Of a DNA stretch of 64,000 nt, positions 10,515 to 20,031 are shown in pieces (position 1 is the first letter of the stretch; each line of letters starts with the position of its first letter). Made by a program: the position numbers and the translations under genes. The notes beneath the pieces are model-generated. The model was not told where the DNA came from, made no database searches, and was given only the letters and a program-made list of their open reading frames with translations. The DNA is taken from the NCBI GenBank assembly GCA_039105265.1, contig JAPFFF010000006.1, forward strand, positions 62,001-126,000. The letters are read 5' to 3'. The stretch is from Tritrichomonas musculus. Lineage: Eukaryota; Parabasalia; Tritrichomonadida; Tritrichomonadidae.

Positions 10515-13500
10515 ATGAGTCAACCAACGATCGACAACCGCCAAGAAATAGATGAGCAACCAGTTGATGATGTATGGAATTTAGCATTAATGCTTGGCAT
10601 TTCTGAAGAAACACTTGAAGCAATTATTGATGAATTTCCATATAATTCTGAATTTGAAGATAATGTAATTGATAGAATCCTTGACTTTATTATACCCAAA
10701 CTTGATGAAATGGGTTATGATGGTGATGCTACTTATGGTAGTGTATATTGGTTTGCAAAGGGTTATAATGCTAAGAAAGAAGCTGAAGCTATTGAAGCCG
10801 AAACTATTAATGAATTAATGAATCTTCCATTCCAACCAGAAATCAAATATTTGGGAATCCCACATGCTCCAAAGCATCCAAAAGCACCAAAAAGATATAT
10901 TGATAGCAATGATTCAGCATATCTCAATTACATTAAACGTAAGCATTTCAATGTTAAAGATAAGGTTAATGATAAGATTAGGGATATTCTTCGTAAACGT
11001 TTTAACGAGAAAATTGAAAAAGAAAATACTCAAATCCATGTATCCAAAACTAATTATAAGAGAATGCTTGATGATTTATGTAAGCAAACAGTTCTACTTA
11101 GACCGTTAGCACCTAAAGAAATGCTTGAACTTAAACCATATGCACAGAAAATGTTTGAGAACCAAAACCAAGAATTGTTAGAATATTTTGAGAATTATGG
11201 TCATGAATTCAAGAGCATTGATGAAGAGAATCTTAAAGTTAACGAGCCATATGATGAAGAGAAAGCATTAGAATGTTTAGAAAATGCTAGACGTAAGTAT
11301 CCAAAAGACTATGAAGTTGTTGAGAAGAATCAAAAGAAAGATCCAATGATGGTGTATTACCTAAACAAGATTCATAAGCTTGATGACATTTTCGAATTTC
11401 TTGATAATGTTGTATATAAACGTGAACGTAAACCATTCAGGTTAACATTTGAAATGGGAGGTGTCTTTGAGGTTCCTGAGAAGAATTATCTTCAAGATTT
11501 TGAAGAAGTATACAATTACGAAGCACGTGAAATCATTCCTACTAAAATCAAATTTGCTGATACCATTCCAATTATAGTTCAATTTTCAACAGATTTAGAA
11601 AAAATTAAGTATTACATTGAAACCAATATTCATAATCATTCAACTACAGCATCCAATGTCAAACTCATTTATGTTTCAAATATAGCATTCATATCTCATA
11701 GACTACCTAAGGTTTCTGGTAAGATTAAGAATCTTCCACCTGCTTTCTTGAAATCTCAATTTATAATCACAGACAATGAAGATGATGGATTATGTTGGTA
11801 TAGATTCTTAGCAATATGTTTGGATCCAAAGTTATCAAAGACTAAGAAGTACTATCTTAAAGATCGTACCAGTGCCGCTCGTAAACTCTTCTGTAAAGAT
11901 CATGGAATTGAATATACTACTAGACCTACCAAAGCTGCTCAAGAATTGTTGAAATCATTCGAAGGTATGACGTTAGATGAAATGAAAGAATCTGCTAAAA
12001 AGCATGAAATCAATGTTAACATCTATTGCTATTTGCAAAGTGAAGACGAGAATGGTAAAGATTCCAGTTATTTTGATATCCAAGAGCAATGGCATGATGA
12101 TAAATTTGAGAATACATTCAGTGCTTTACTTTTCAGTCAAGAGAATGTCATCCATATTATGTATATCTCTGATGCTGAAAGGTTGACAAAGCTTCTTGTC
12201 TGTCCTCAATGTAAATCATATGTTGTCCGTAATGATAATGGTCATGGTAAGAGACGTATGGATATTCATAAAGCACATTGTGATGGAAAGTTTCATAAGA
12301 ATTACATTCCTGAAAGAGTTAGTATGCCATATTGTCCACATATTTTGAATCATCCAGTTTACGAATATTGTGTAGCACATGATCTTAAATGGCAACCTCA
12401 GAGATATTACATGACATATGATTTTGAAACCATGGAGCAATCTGTCGATGAAAAATCTGGTAAATCAACTGTAATCAATAGTCGTCTAATTCCATTGTCA
12501 GTGAGCTGTTGCATCAAGTCTTCAAAATGTTTGTTAACGAGACATTTCGATGCTAGATCCAAAGATTTCATTCCTGAATGGCTTACATTTATGTTCGAGA
12601 GAGCTTATGAAATAGTTGATGACAAAGTCCAATTAATGAAAGATATGCTCAAAATCTCTGATGTCGAAGTCATTAAAAAGCTTGATAAAGGGCTCCTTGA
12701 TATACCAGTTTTGGGATTTAATTCTGCAAAATTTGATAGCAATCTCTTTAAAGAATATTTCAATTATACTCATCATGATATGCAATGGAAGGTTGATAAC
12801 AGTTCTTTAATTGGTACTACATCATCTTTGAAGCAATTCATTCTCAAAACATCTACTGATAAAGGTGTAATTGGATTACGTTTCATTGATGCTCAAGCAT
12901 TCATCAGTGGAGGTACTCTTAAACAATTTGGTGTTGACTTTGGTGGTGCAGAGAATTCTGTTAAAGGTACATTCCCATATGAAGCTGTAAATAGTGAGAA
13001 CTTTGATGATGTCCTAAGTATGTCAGAGCCATTCAAACATAAAGATTTCCATAGCTATCTCAATCAAAAGAATGCATTATCAAATAAAGAATATGAAGAA
13101 TATCTTGAAGATTCCAAAAGATTCATTGACAGATGGGAATATCTGTTAGCATATAATGATAATGATGTTGAAATGATGATCAAACCTATTGATAACCTCA
13201 TTGAAATGAATGCTAAATATGGTGTCGACATGCTCTCTAATCTTTCTTTATCACGTAATGCATCTGAAATCAAGTATGCAATGGCTTATAAGAACTTTGA
13301 TATTGACTATGATTATGGTGTTTTGAATTCAAAGAATACATTCAAGCCAACCAAAGAATGGTGGACATATAAGGTCAATTCATATTACAGTCAAGATGAG
13401 AAATGGAATTTGAAGCAAGAGAAAAGTAAGCAGCCCAAACCTTTAAGAGACCTTTCTAAATGTGTTTCTGAAGCTGATTTCGATGCATTCATGAAGATAT

Positions 13501-16358
13501 ATGAAGATCAAGAATTAGGTAAATGCCATCTTTGTGGCGAACACTTCTCATGGACTAATAAGCCAACATTAGATCGAATCAATAATGAAATAGGTCATGA
13601 ATTATCCAATTGCAAACTTGCTTGTGAAGTATGTAATAGCCTTCGTGCAGATGATGATGATAAGGTTACTCGTTTAAGAATCCAGCTCAAGAAGTTCTGT
13701 AAAGTGAATCATTTGCCAATGACTATTACCAATGAAGCTGAATATTATCGTTTACGTGCTGGTATAACTGGTGGTCTTTCAAATGTTATGCATCGAGTCA
13801 ATCTTAGAGGTGAGACTTGCATTACACGTTTATATTTTGATGAAGAAGCTAATAAAGTTGTTGTCAGATATACTGATAATGTTGTTTCACATGTAGTTGG
13901 AGTTGATTTCAATTCATTGTATCCTTCAGCATGTTCTGGTAATTGGCATTCATTCAACAAATATCATGGAGGTATCATGTACATGCCAGGTTCAATGTTA
14001 AATTCATATGATTGCTATGATGAGAATGGTAAGCGGAAACCAAATGTATATCATACTTGTATGAGTATAATCAATTCCAAACATAGGTTTGATAAGAATC
14101 CCAAATTCATCTTTCATGCAACTGTTAAGTTAGAATGTCCCAAAGATTTGATTAATGATTTCATTAATTTCCCACCTGTATTTCGCAATTTTGAGATCAA
14201 AAATGATGAAGATATAATCGGTTCATACATGTACAAATATGGTAAAGACAATAATATCCATTCAGTTGACAAATCTGATACCAAGCTAACGATGACTCTT
14301 GATACAAGAGGTGAATTCAAGACATTTGGTTGCTATTATTTATGGTTTCTGATTGACCATGGTTTGAAAGTTGTTGATATCCAGAATGTTACAATATATG
14401 ATTGCCATAGAGGTTTCAATGCATTCGTTAATGAGTTTATGGGAGAACGTCAGAAGATATTAAGTGGAGAGAAACCTGGAAATGAGAAGTTCTATAAAAT
14501 TAGTATGAATGGATCTTATGGATATGATGGTCTCAATACAGAACATTATGATAAAGTCAAGATTGTAGATCGTGATAGAGCCTTCATTGACATTGCAAGT
14601 GAGACTTATGTAAATGGATATCCAATTGGAAATGATTCATATATGATTCAACGTAAGCCCAAGAATTTCCGATGTAAGACATGTGTTCAAGAGTCATTCT
14701 TCACTCTTGATAATGCAAAGTATTGGTATTTGGTTTTCATTTATGACTTCCTTTTCAAATGTTTAGATGTTGAAAGAATGCATTTCACATCATGTGATAC
14801 AGATAGTGTTTACTTTGCAATTGCTGGAGATATGAATAGACATGGTGAGCAAGTCTTCGATGCAATCGTTAAAGATAAAGAATTCTATGATAAATATGTT
14901 TATCAATTCATGCCAAATCCAGCTATTGGAACCGTTGCTGATGAGAAGAAAATATTGGGTGCTGCTGTTGAAAAATATGGTGATAATCAAGTTGCATTAT
15001 GTCCTAAATGTTATACAATTTGGAATAATAAAGAAAATGGTTCCATGGAAACTAAATCATTGAAAGTCAAAGGTGTATCATTGAAAAAGAATAGCATTAA
15101 TCCAACTGATTATTATGCAATCATTGTTAATAATTGTGTCTTTCCAGGTAAGAATATTAATCTCCAAATGAATCGTAATCAAATGTCTAAGGTGACTATT
15201 CAGAAGAATGCGTTGACTGGATTTCATAACAAAATGATAGTATTGGAAGATCAAACTTGCATTCCATTCATTAAAGGTTTGACTGCTAATGATGTTATTA
15301 TCAAATCATGTGAAGAGTATGCTAAAGAATGTGAAAATGAATTCAAAAATATAATGAACAATAAAGATTTAGATGCTGAATTACTTGAACTTGGAAAGAA
15401 TATTTCTGAAAATGAAAGTGAGGTCTCTGCAAATGGAGATTCAAATGATATCCCAACTTATATAAATGATTTTGATGAAGGTCATTGGGATCTACCATTG
15501 AGAACTAGATTTGATGAGAACTTCAAGATTACATTCAATAAGTCCAAACATGGATCCTATGATGGTAAACATATTGGTGATCTTAAATGTAGAAATCAGA
15601 CTGGAATGGTTTTGAGTGTAAATGAAACTCCTGGTTTTGCAGTGATTGACATTGATATTAATAAGAAGTTACCTCAAAAGAAAAGATTTGAAATCAAGCA
15701 ATCAATAATTAGTAAACTCTCTGAAGATGATATCATTATTGAGACTGGAAGTGGTAGTCTTCATATTTATGCAAATCATAATATTCCAGGTTTATATAAG
15801 AATGCATATGTCAAATGTTTCGAATGTGATGAGTTTGATATAGATTACTTTGCTTCTGTTGATTGCAATTCATATCATGGCCTAATGCTTCCTGATTCTG
15901 AAAATGAGAATGGAAGATATGAATTCTATCAAGGTAATTGGGATTCAGTTATCAAGAGAACGGCAACAGATGTAATCAAATCTTTAGGTGTTGAGTTGGA
16001 TCTTTCAGGTAAAAATAGTAAAGAATATGATGATGATGATGATGAACCGTTAACATACCTTCCTGTAGATGAAGAGATGAAGTTGGTTGATGGATTATTT
16101 GGTATGGAAGTTCACAATTATGCTTCAAAAATAGATGATAGACTTACTTTGTTACCATTGTTTGGAGCAATTAAGTGTCTATCTCCAGATAATAGAGATA
16201 AAGCATTTTATAATGTTGAGTTCAAATGTAATTTGACATGCAAAGCTTCAATGAATTTCGAAACAGTCAAGAAAGATGCAAAACATTCAAATATCAATGT
16301 ATTGTATAAGATCATCAGAATGTATAATCCAGAATATTACAAGAAAGTATTACATTAA
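10515..16358 (+). CDS. Polinton DNA polymerase B with zinc/HNH-like insert and C-terminal primase-like domain
   Basis: A 1,947-residue protein-primed-type family B DNA polymerase, the replicase of the element. Exonuclease motifs: YDFETME near 634, LGFNSAKFDSNLF near 732, YNDNDVEMM near 879. Polymerase motifs: A, DFNSLYPSA near 1,130; B, KISMNGSYGYD near 1,328; C, TSCDTDSVYF near 1,426. The gaps between A, B and C leave room for TPR1/TPR2-like inserts. The N-terminal part has DDGLCWYRFLA and a C2H2-like finger (CPQCKSYVV). Residues about 1,003-1,055 hold CHLCGEHF...TLDRINNEIGH...CEVCN, an HNH/endonuclease VII-like zinc motif. Residues about 1,650-1,800 fit an archaeo-eukaryotic primase core: DID 1,712-1,714, SGSLHIY with H1750, FDIDYF at 1,774-1,779, then NGRYEFYQGN. 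The start is the first ATG after the terminal repeat. The stop overlaps the convergent integrase stop in TTAA. Confidence 0.93.
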   Translation: MSQPTIDNRQEIDEQPVDDVWNLALMLGISEETLEAIIDEFPYNSEFEDNVIDRILDFIIPKLDEMGYDGDATYGSVYWFAKGYNAKKEAEAIEAETINELMNLPFQPEIKYLGIPHAPKHPKAPKRYIDSNDSAYLNYIKRKHFNVKDKVNDKIRDILRKRFNEKIEKENTQIHVSKTNYKRMLDDLCKQTVLLRPLAPKEMLELKPYAQKMFENQNQELLEYFENYGHEFKSIDEENLKVNEPYDEEKALECLENARRKYPKDYEVVEKNQKKDPMMVYYLNKIHKLDDIFEFLDNVVYKRERKPFRLTFEMGGVFEVPEKNYLQDFEEVYNYEAREIIPTKIKFADTIPIIVQFSTDLEKIKYYIETNIHNHSTTASNVKLIYVSNIAFISHRLPKVSGKIKNLPPAFLKSQFIITDNEDDGLCWYRFLAICLDPKLSKTKKYYLKDRTSAARKLFCKDHGIEYTTRPTKAAQELLKSFEGMTLDEMKESAKKHEINVNIYCYLQSEDENGKDSSYFDIQEQWHDDKFENTFSALLFSQENVIHIMYISDAERLTKLLVCPQCKSYVVRNDNGHGKRRMDIHKAHCDGKFHKNYIPERVSMPYCPHILNHPVYEYCVAHDLKWQPQRYYMTYDFETMEQSVDEKSGKSTVINSRLIPLSVSCCIKSSKCLLTRHFDARSKDFIPEWLTFMFERAYEIVDDKVQLMKDMLKISDVEVIKKLDKGLLDIPVLGFNSAKFDSNLFKEYFNYTHHDMQWKVDNSSLIGTTSSLKQFILKTSTDKGVIGLRFIDAQAFISGGTLKQFGVDFGGAENSVKGTFPYEAVNSENFDDVLSMSEPFKHKDFHSYLNQKNALSNKEYEEYLEDSKRFIDRWEYLLAYNDNDVEMMIKPIDNLIEMNAKYGVDMLSNLSLSRNASEIKYAMAYKNFDIDYDYGVLNSKNTFKPTKEWWTYKVNSYYSQDEKWNLKQEKSKQPKPLRDLSKCVSEADFDAFMKIYEDQELGKCHLCGEHFSWTNKPTLDRINNEIGHELSNCKLACEVCNSLRADDDDKVTRLRIQLKKFCKVNHLPMTITNEAEYYRLRAGITGGLSNVMHRVNLRGETCITRLYFDEEANKVVVRYTDNVVSHVVGVDFNSLYPSACSGNWHSFNKYHGGIMYMPGSMLNSYDCYDENGKRKPNVYHTCMSIINSKHRFDKNPKFIFHATVKLECPKDLINDFINFPPVFRNFEIKNDEDIIGSYMYKYGKDNNIHSVDKSDTKLTMTLDTRGEFKTFGCYYLWFLIDHGLKVVDIQNVTIYDCHRGFNAFVNEFMGERQKILSGEKPGNEKFYKISMNGSYGYDGLNTEHYDKVKIVDRDRAFIDIASETYVNGYPIGNDSYMIQRKPKNFRCKTCVQESFFTLDNAKYWYLVFIYDFLFKCLDVERMHFTSCDTDSVYFAIAGDMNRHGEQVFDAIVKDKEFYDKYVYQFMPNPAIGTVADEKKILGAAVEKYGDNQVALCPKCYTIWNNKENGSMETKSLKVKGVSLKKNSINPTDYYAIIVNNCVFPGKNINLQMNRNQMSKVTIQKNALTGFHNKMIVLEDQTCIPFIKGLTANDVIIKSCEEYAKECENEFKNIMNNKDLDAELLELGKNISENESEVSANGDSNDIPTYINDFDEGHWDLPLRTRFDENFKITFNKSKHGSYDGKHIGDLKCRNQTGMVLSVNETPGFAVIDIDINKKLPQKKRFEIKQSIISKLSEDDIIIETGSGSLHIYANHNIPGLYKNAYVKCFECDEFDIDYFASVDCNSYHGLMLPDSENENGRYEFYQGNWDSVIKRTATDVIKSLGVELDLSGKNSKEYDDDDDEPLTYLPVDEEMKLVDGLFGMEVHNYASKIDDRLTLLPLFGAIKCLSPDNRDKAFYNVEFKCNLTCKASMNFETVKKDAKHSNINVLYKIIRMYNPEYYKKVLH

Positions 16359-18220
16359 ATGTCAATTGCAAGCTTAAATCTTGGAATGAATTGTCTATTT
16401 TTGTTCTCATCTTCGACTTCATAATATCCTCCATGGTAGTCAACAATGTGATACTTTCCTGGTTGAATGATTGATCTTCTTTTAGCCATTGAATCCTTTT
16501 CATTATAAAGCTTCACTGGTGTGCCATTCTCTAGTTTAAATCCAGCTCTACTTGTAACCTTTTCATTCTCTTTCATGATTTGTCTAATGATATAGTTCTC
16601 TATTTCTTCATCATCTTGGACCATTTGTGGTGTAACATCAAAGCCAACATATTTGGATAACGTTGCATGAGGTACATTGTTATATTGATTGACAAGCTCT
16701 TTCATGATATTTGGTGTAATGATTCCAACTTCAATGTGGTATGCCATGTCTCGAAGTGTGCGAATCACTCTATCAAGAATCCCTAAAGAACCATGCATTG
16801 GATCTGTTTTCGATTGCTTTTGTTCCTTTTTCATGAAGTCTGGATATACACCCATTTTCATTCTTGGGACTGGTTTGAATTCAATGTTATGAGAATCATA
16901 GTAAGCCCATGTGTCATGTGCATCGAAAGCTTTCTCTCCATCACCTTGAAGGTATCGAACATCCATTCCTGATTTGATTAATGAGTCCAAAGCATTGATG
17001 TATGTGTCTGCATTTTTAGAATATCTCATGTAATGCTGTTCTTGATTGTCGTGATTAGTTGTGGTGAATACAGGTTTATTCATTGGGGCTGCATATAAGA
17101 ATCTAGTGTTGACATTGATTGCAATGAGATATGCATACTTATCACAAAACATTATGTCAATGATGTAAGTCTTTTTTGGACAAACCTTGTGAAGTTGATA
17201 TAGCTTCTTATTCTGCTTTAATGGAAAGTATGATGTTGTAAATGAATCAGGAGACTTAATATTTGGATATTTAGATTTCAATGCTTTAACTTTCTTTGGT
17301 GATTTGAATCCAATAGAATTCACTTGAATCTTCTCTGGAGCAATGTTGGATGGATGCTTTTCAATGTAGGTTTGATACCAATCTTCAATTGATGTAAACG
17401 AATCAGGCCAACCTTTAGTTAGCTTTTGAAAGTCAGCGAATGACATTGGATGTCTCTCATCTGAATGTGTTTTAAGGTATTTGATAAGCTTGTCTTCAAA
17501 TGTGTCATCGTAAGCTATCGTTGGTCTAGGTCTTTGAGGTTGTGGTTTGCCTCTTTGGGTTGGTGGTATCCATCTTTCATTATATTCTCTCCATAATTTA
17601 GTCATATCTTCTGGATGAATATTCCAATCTCTGAATACATTATTTGCATAGAATTTAGTCTTACCCTTTTGTATTTTGAGATTAAGGAGCCTATTTAATT
17701 CCTCATGAGCTGCTTGCAATCCTTGTTCACGCCTTTCAATCCTCTCACGTTTTCTACGTTCTTGTTTCTCAATAGCTTGACGTTTCTTGCGTTCTTGATA
17801 TTCAATGATCTGTTTCTTTGTATATTCCATATATTCAATGACTTCTTTGTTAATTGTTGTGACATTTACTTTAATGAAATTGCTCAATACATTCTCATCT
17901 AAATTAAATCTAGGCTTGTCATAAAGATGTTTACGTTGATACCATTTAATGATTCTGTCACGAATAAATCTTGAAAATGTTGAATGGCTGTTGAGAAGAT
18001 TATTTATTAATTCCAATGTTCTTGGTTGCTTATAATAATCTGTAAATGGATCATCATCATCGTCATCAAAATTATCATCAAACCAGCCAGCATAATTATG
18101 ATCATGCAATCTATCAAAATTATCTGAATGGTCTACACTACTTGGCCCCCAAAGTATTGAATTCTTGATGTATTGAATGATGTGATCCACGTTATTGTTG
18201 AGTTCGTAAGTTTGATTCAT
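16355..18220 (-). CDS. Polinton integrase (retroviral-type, rve fold)
   Basis: A 621-residue integrase expected to insert the element. The core begins near residue 350 with YIIDIMFCDKYAYLIAINV, continues with YLQGDGEKAF near 425 and a third segment, LGILDRVIRTLRDMAYH, near 480. The C-terminus reads as a small beta-rich domain (YHIVDYHGGYYEVEDENKN, then PRFKLAI), as is common downstream of Polinton integrase cores. Residues about 130-175 are a highly charged coiled coil (ERKKRQAIEKQERRKRERI). It converges on the polymerase with a 4-bp overlap, and 61 bp separate its start from the divergent 84-residue gene, which implies a shared promoter region. Confidence 0.9.
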   Translation of the reverse strand: MNQTYELNNNVDHIIQYIKNSILWGPSSVDHSDNFDRLHDHNYAGWFDDNFDDDDDDPFTDYYKQPRTLELINNLLNSHSTFSRFIRDRIIKWYQRKHLYDKPRFNLDENVLSNFIKVNVTTINKEVIEYMEYTKKQIIEYQERKKRQAIEKQERRKRERIERREQGLQAAHEELNRLLNLKIQKGKTKFYANNVFRDWNIHPEDMTKLWREYNERWIPPTQRGKPQPQRPRPTIAYDDTFEDKLIKYLKTHSDERHPMSFADFQKLTKGWPDSFTSIEDWYQTYIEKHPSNIAPEKIQVNSIGFKSPKKVKALKSKYPNIKSPDSFTTSYFPLKQNKKLYQLHKVCPKKTYIIDIMFCDKYAYLIAINVNTRFLYAAPMNKPVFTTTNHDNQEQHYMRYSKNADTYINALDSLIKSGMDVRYLQGDGEKAFDAHDTWAYYDSHNIEFKPVPRMKMGVYPDFMKKEQKQSKTDPMHGSLGILDRVIRTLRDMAYHIEVGIITPNIMKELVNQYNNVPHATLSKYVGFDVTPQMVQDDEEIENYIIRQIMKENEKVTSRAGFKLENGTPVKLYNEKDSMAKRRSIIQPGKYHIVDYHGGYYEVEDENKNRQFIPRFKLAIDI

Positions 18221-18281
18221 TTGGTTTTTGTTAAAGAGATGTTTATATGTTTGCTGTTGATATTTTAATGAGAGCCAAAGA

Positions 18282-18536
18282 ATGGAATCAAATACAAATG
18301 AAAATGAAACATTAGCATTACCACCATTAAAGAAAAGACATGAACGTAAATCATTTGCAACGCAGACATTGAAGATGATTGCATCAAGATTGCAGTATTA
18401 TCGAAAGATCTTAAGTGAACCAGAATCTGACAATCCTAAGAAAATGAAACAACGTGAACGAATCCAAAAGAAATATGATCATTGCATGAAAGTCCGCAAA
18501 CTACTCAATAGAGCTGCTGCTAATAGGTATATCTGA
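18282..18536 (+). CDS. Small basic protein of the Polinton, unknown
   Basis: An 84-residue, strongly basic protein (KKRHERKSF, KKMKQRERIQKKYDH) with two predicted helices and no motif I recognise. It has a proper ATG and is divergent from the integrase, followed by another small gene on the same strand. Charge and size would suit a DNA-binding or core protein, but that is only inference. Confidence 0.6.
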   Translation: MESNTNENETLALPPLKKRHERKSFATQTLKMIASRLQYYRKILSEPESDNPKKMKQRERIQKKYDHCMKVRKLLNRAAANRYI

Positions 18537-18588
18537 AAGATAATATGTCCAAAGGACTATCTCTAATAACTTTTTAACGAAGACACAA

Positions 18589-18810
18589 ATGAATATGAAT
18601 GAGAGGTTCGTTCCATTGGTTGGTTTCGAGAATGATTACGAAATTATGATTGAAAGTCCAAATATCATTAAGCGAAAAGGTGCCAAATCATTCAAGGGAA
18701 TTGTTGGAGAATATTATAACAGAGATGGAATCGTTGCTGTTGAATTGAATGGTAAGATGTATCTCAAAAATGATTTGATTGAAAGACAATTTAAAAAAAT
18801 TAGATGCTAA
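18589..18810 (+). CDS. Small NUMOD4-like protein of the Polinton
   Basis: A 73-residue protein. Its start, FVPLVGFENDYEIMIESPN, resembles the NUMOD4 module (W-x-P-I-x-G-F/Y-x-x-x-Y-E-V-S) that helps homing endonucleases bind DNA. The later stretch (GIVAVELNGKMYLKNDLIERQF) fits the second half of such modules, where a V-x-L...H-R-L-V...F pattern is usual. No nuclease domain follows. The frame ends inside the beginning of the next open frame. The family call is by eye and tentative. Confidence 0.5.
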   Translation: MNMNERFVPLVGFENDYEIMIESPNIIKRKGAKSFKGIVGEYYNRDGIVAVELNGKMYLKNDLIERQFKKIRC

Positions 18811-18826
18811 ATCTATTTTTGCATTA

Positions 18827-19480
18827 ATGAAAATGACAGGAACACTTAGACAAGCACGTATACTATCCAGTGAGACAGATAATACGATAAAGCAAGAGCA
18901 ACAGACTAATGTAAACATTAATATCAAACCAGGTCATCCAAGAGCAAATTCCATTCCCCTTTATCCAAATGTTCAACCTCTGAATCCAAATGTAAATTTT
19001 ATTCAAGCTCCCCAACCGGAAGTTGCTCAAGGGAATGGTCCAATTACAAATACTCAGATGACGAATCCGGAATATCAATCAGTATCTCCACAACCAACAA
19101 ACAATCCTTTCCATTTAGCACAAGACAGGGGTATCGCAGATTTGGGAAATGAATTAGATGAGCTTGACAAGAAAAACAGATTTCTTGAAATGCTAGTTGA
19201 AATGTATGAGAACAATCCATTAAAAGTGAATTCATATGTTGTCTGTGAAAGCAAGTTGTTGATGGAAATGATCAAATTATTAACTGGATGTGAGAAAGTT
19301 GAATTAGTCTTGAATGAAGATATTGGATGCAGCGGATGCCGTGGAAAATCAGATAAGATCATCTATGTTTCAAAAATATTGGTAACCAAAGAAGGTAAAA
19401 CCGAAGACCTAAAATATGCTTATAATAACATTTACAGTCAATTCATCAAGTATGGAATATCATTGAAAATGACCTGTTAG
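18827..19480 (+). CDS. Unknown Polinton protein with Pro/Asn/Gln-rich N-terminal half
   Basis: The frame is open from 18,779 but begins there with TTG; the first ATG is at 18,827, giving 217 residues. Residues about 25-105 are low-complexity, rich in P, N and Q (NSIPLYPNVQPLNPNVNF). The C-terminal half is compact, with a coiled coil (LGNELDELDKKNRFLEMLVE) and a Cys pair (GCSGCRG) before a helical end. I do not recognise it. It starts just past the NUMOD4-like gene and could be co-transcribed with it. Confidence 0.55.
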   Translation: MKMTGTLRQARILSSETDNTIKQEQQTNVNINIKPGHPRANSIPLYPNVQPLNPNVNFIQAPQPEVAQGNGPITNTQMTNPEYQSVSPQPTNNPFHLAQDRGIADLGNELDELDKKNRFLEMLVEMYENNPLKVNSYVVCESKLLMEMIKLLTGCEKVELVLNEDIGCSGCRGKSDKIIYVSKILVTKEGKTEDLKYAYNNIYSQFIKYGISLKMTC

Positions 19481-19714
19481 GTCACTTCGCTTTGCGAATG
19501 GTATGCTAAATTACATTGTTAATCAAAAATGTAAATATAAATGCTCAAATACATATACTTCTGGTTCATCAAATTTACTTCTAAAATGATATTTAGATTC
19601 TACTTTATCTACGCTTTCTTTTGATATGTGATTCGTCAAAATCGGTTGAGTATTCATTGAGATATGGTCTTCAGAAAATTGGAAGCAAAATCTTATATTT
19701 TTCCATATATGGGA

Positions 19715-19770
19715 AAGGTGAAATAATTTGACCTTGGCGGTTAAGGTGAATTAAATTGACCTTATAACCG
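19715..19770. promoter_or_regulatory. Two adjacent AAGGTGAA/TTGACCTT palindromes
   Basis: AAGGTGAAATAATTTGACCTT (19,715-19,735, quoted here with its centre) is followed by a longer inverted repeat at 19,738-19,770 whose arms are CGGTTAAGGTGAA and TTGACCTTATAACCG. The half-site AAGGTSAA therefore occurs four times within 56 bp, the layout of a dimeric DNA-binding protein's operators. No binding protein is known to me. Confidence 0.5.
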
Positions 19771-19916
19771 TCGAAAACGATATCCCAAATCTATCGTCAA
19801 AACCGCTCTATCTGCTTCCTACACTGAGTTACTTCGTACTCCGCAAAGCGGATAGCGTTTCCAAGCCAAAAAGTGACACCCTCTTATAAATAAATCTCTA
19901 TATGGATCCAAATTTA

Positions 19917-19999
19917 TGTCTGGCCAGACACGGCTCAGTGGTAAGTCGTTTCCATGGTAATCCGGAGTACCTGGTTCGATTCTGCTATGGACCGTTTTT
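19917..19999 (+). ncRNA. tRNA-like Pol III unit (A box, B box, T-run)
   Basis: CGGCTCAGTGG at 19,931 matches the Pol III A box and GGTTCGATTC at 19,973-19,982 matches the B box. The spacing is tRNA-like and a T5 run follows at 19,995. A D-arm can be drawn (GGCT with AGTC), but the acceptor and T stems do not pair well. It is therefore a degenerate or tRNA-derived RNA gene rather than a working tRNA. Confidence 0.4.
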
Positions 20000-20031
20000 A
20001 TTTGTAAAATTCTTCATATTCTTCTGAGAGG

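Noticed and set aside
19917-19999. A functional tRNA gene
   Set aside because: The A and B boxes fit, but the acceptor and T stems cannot be paired properly.
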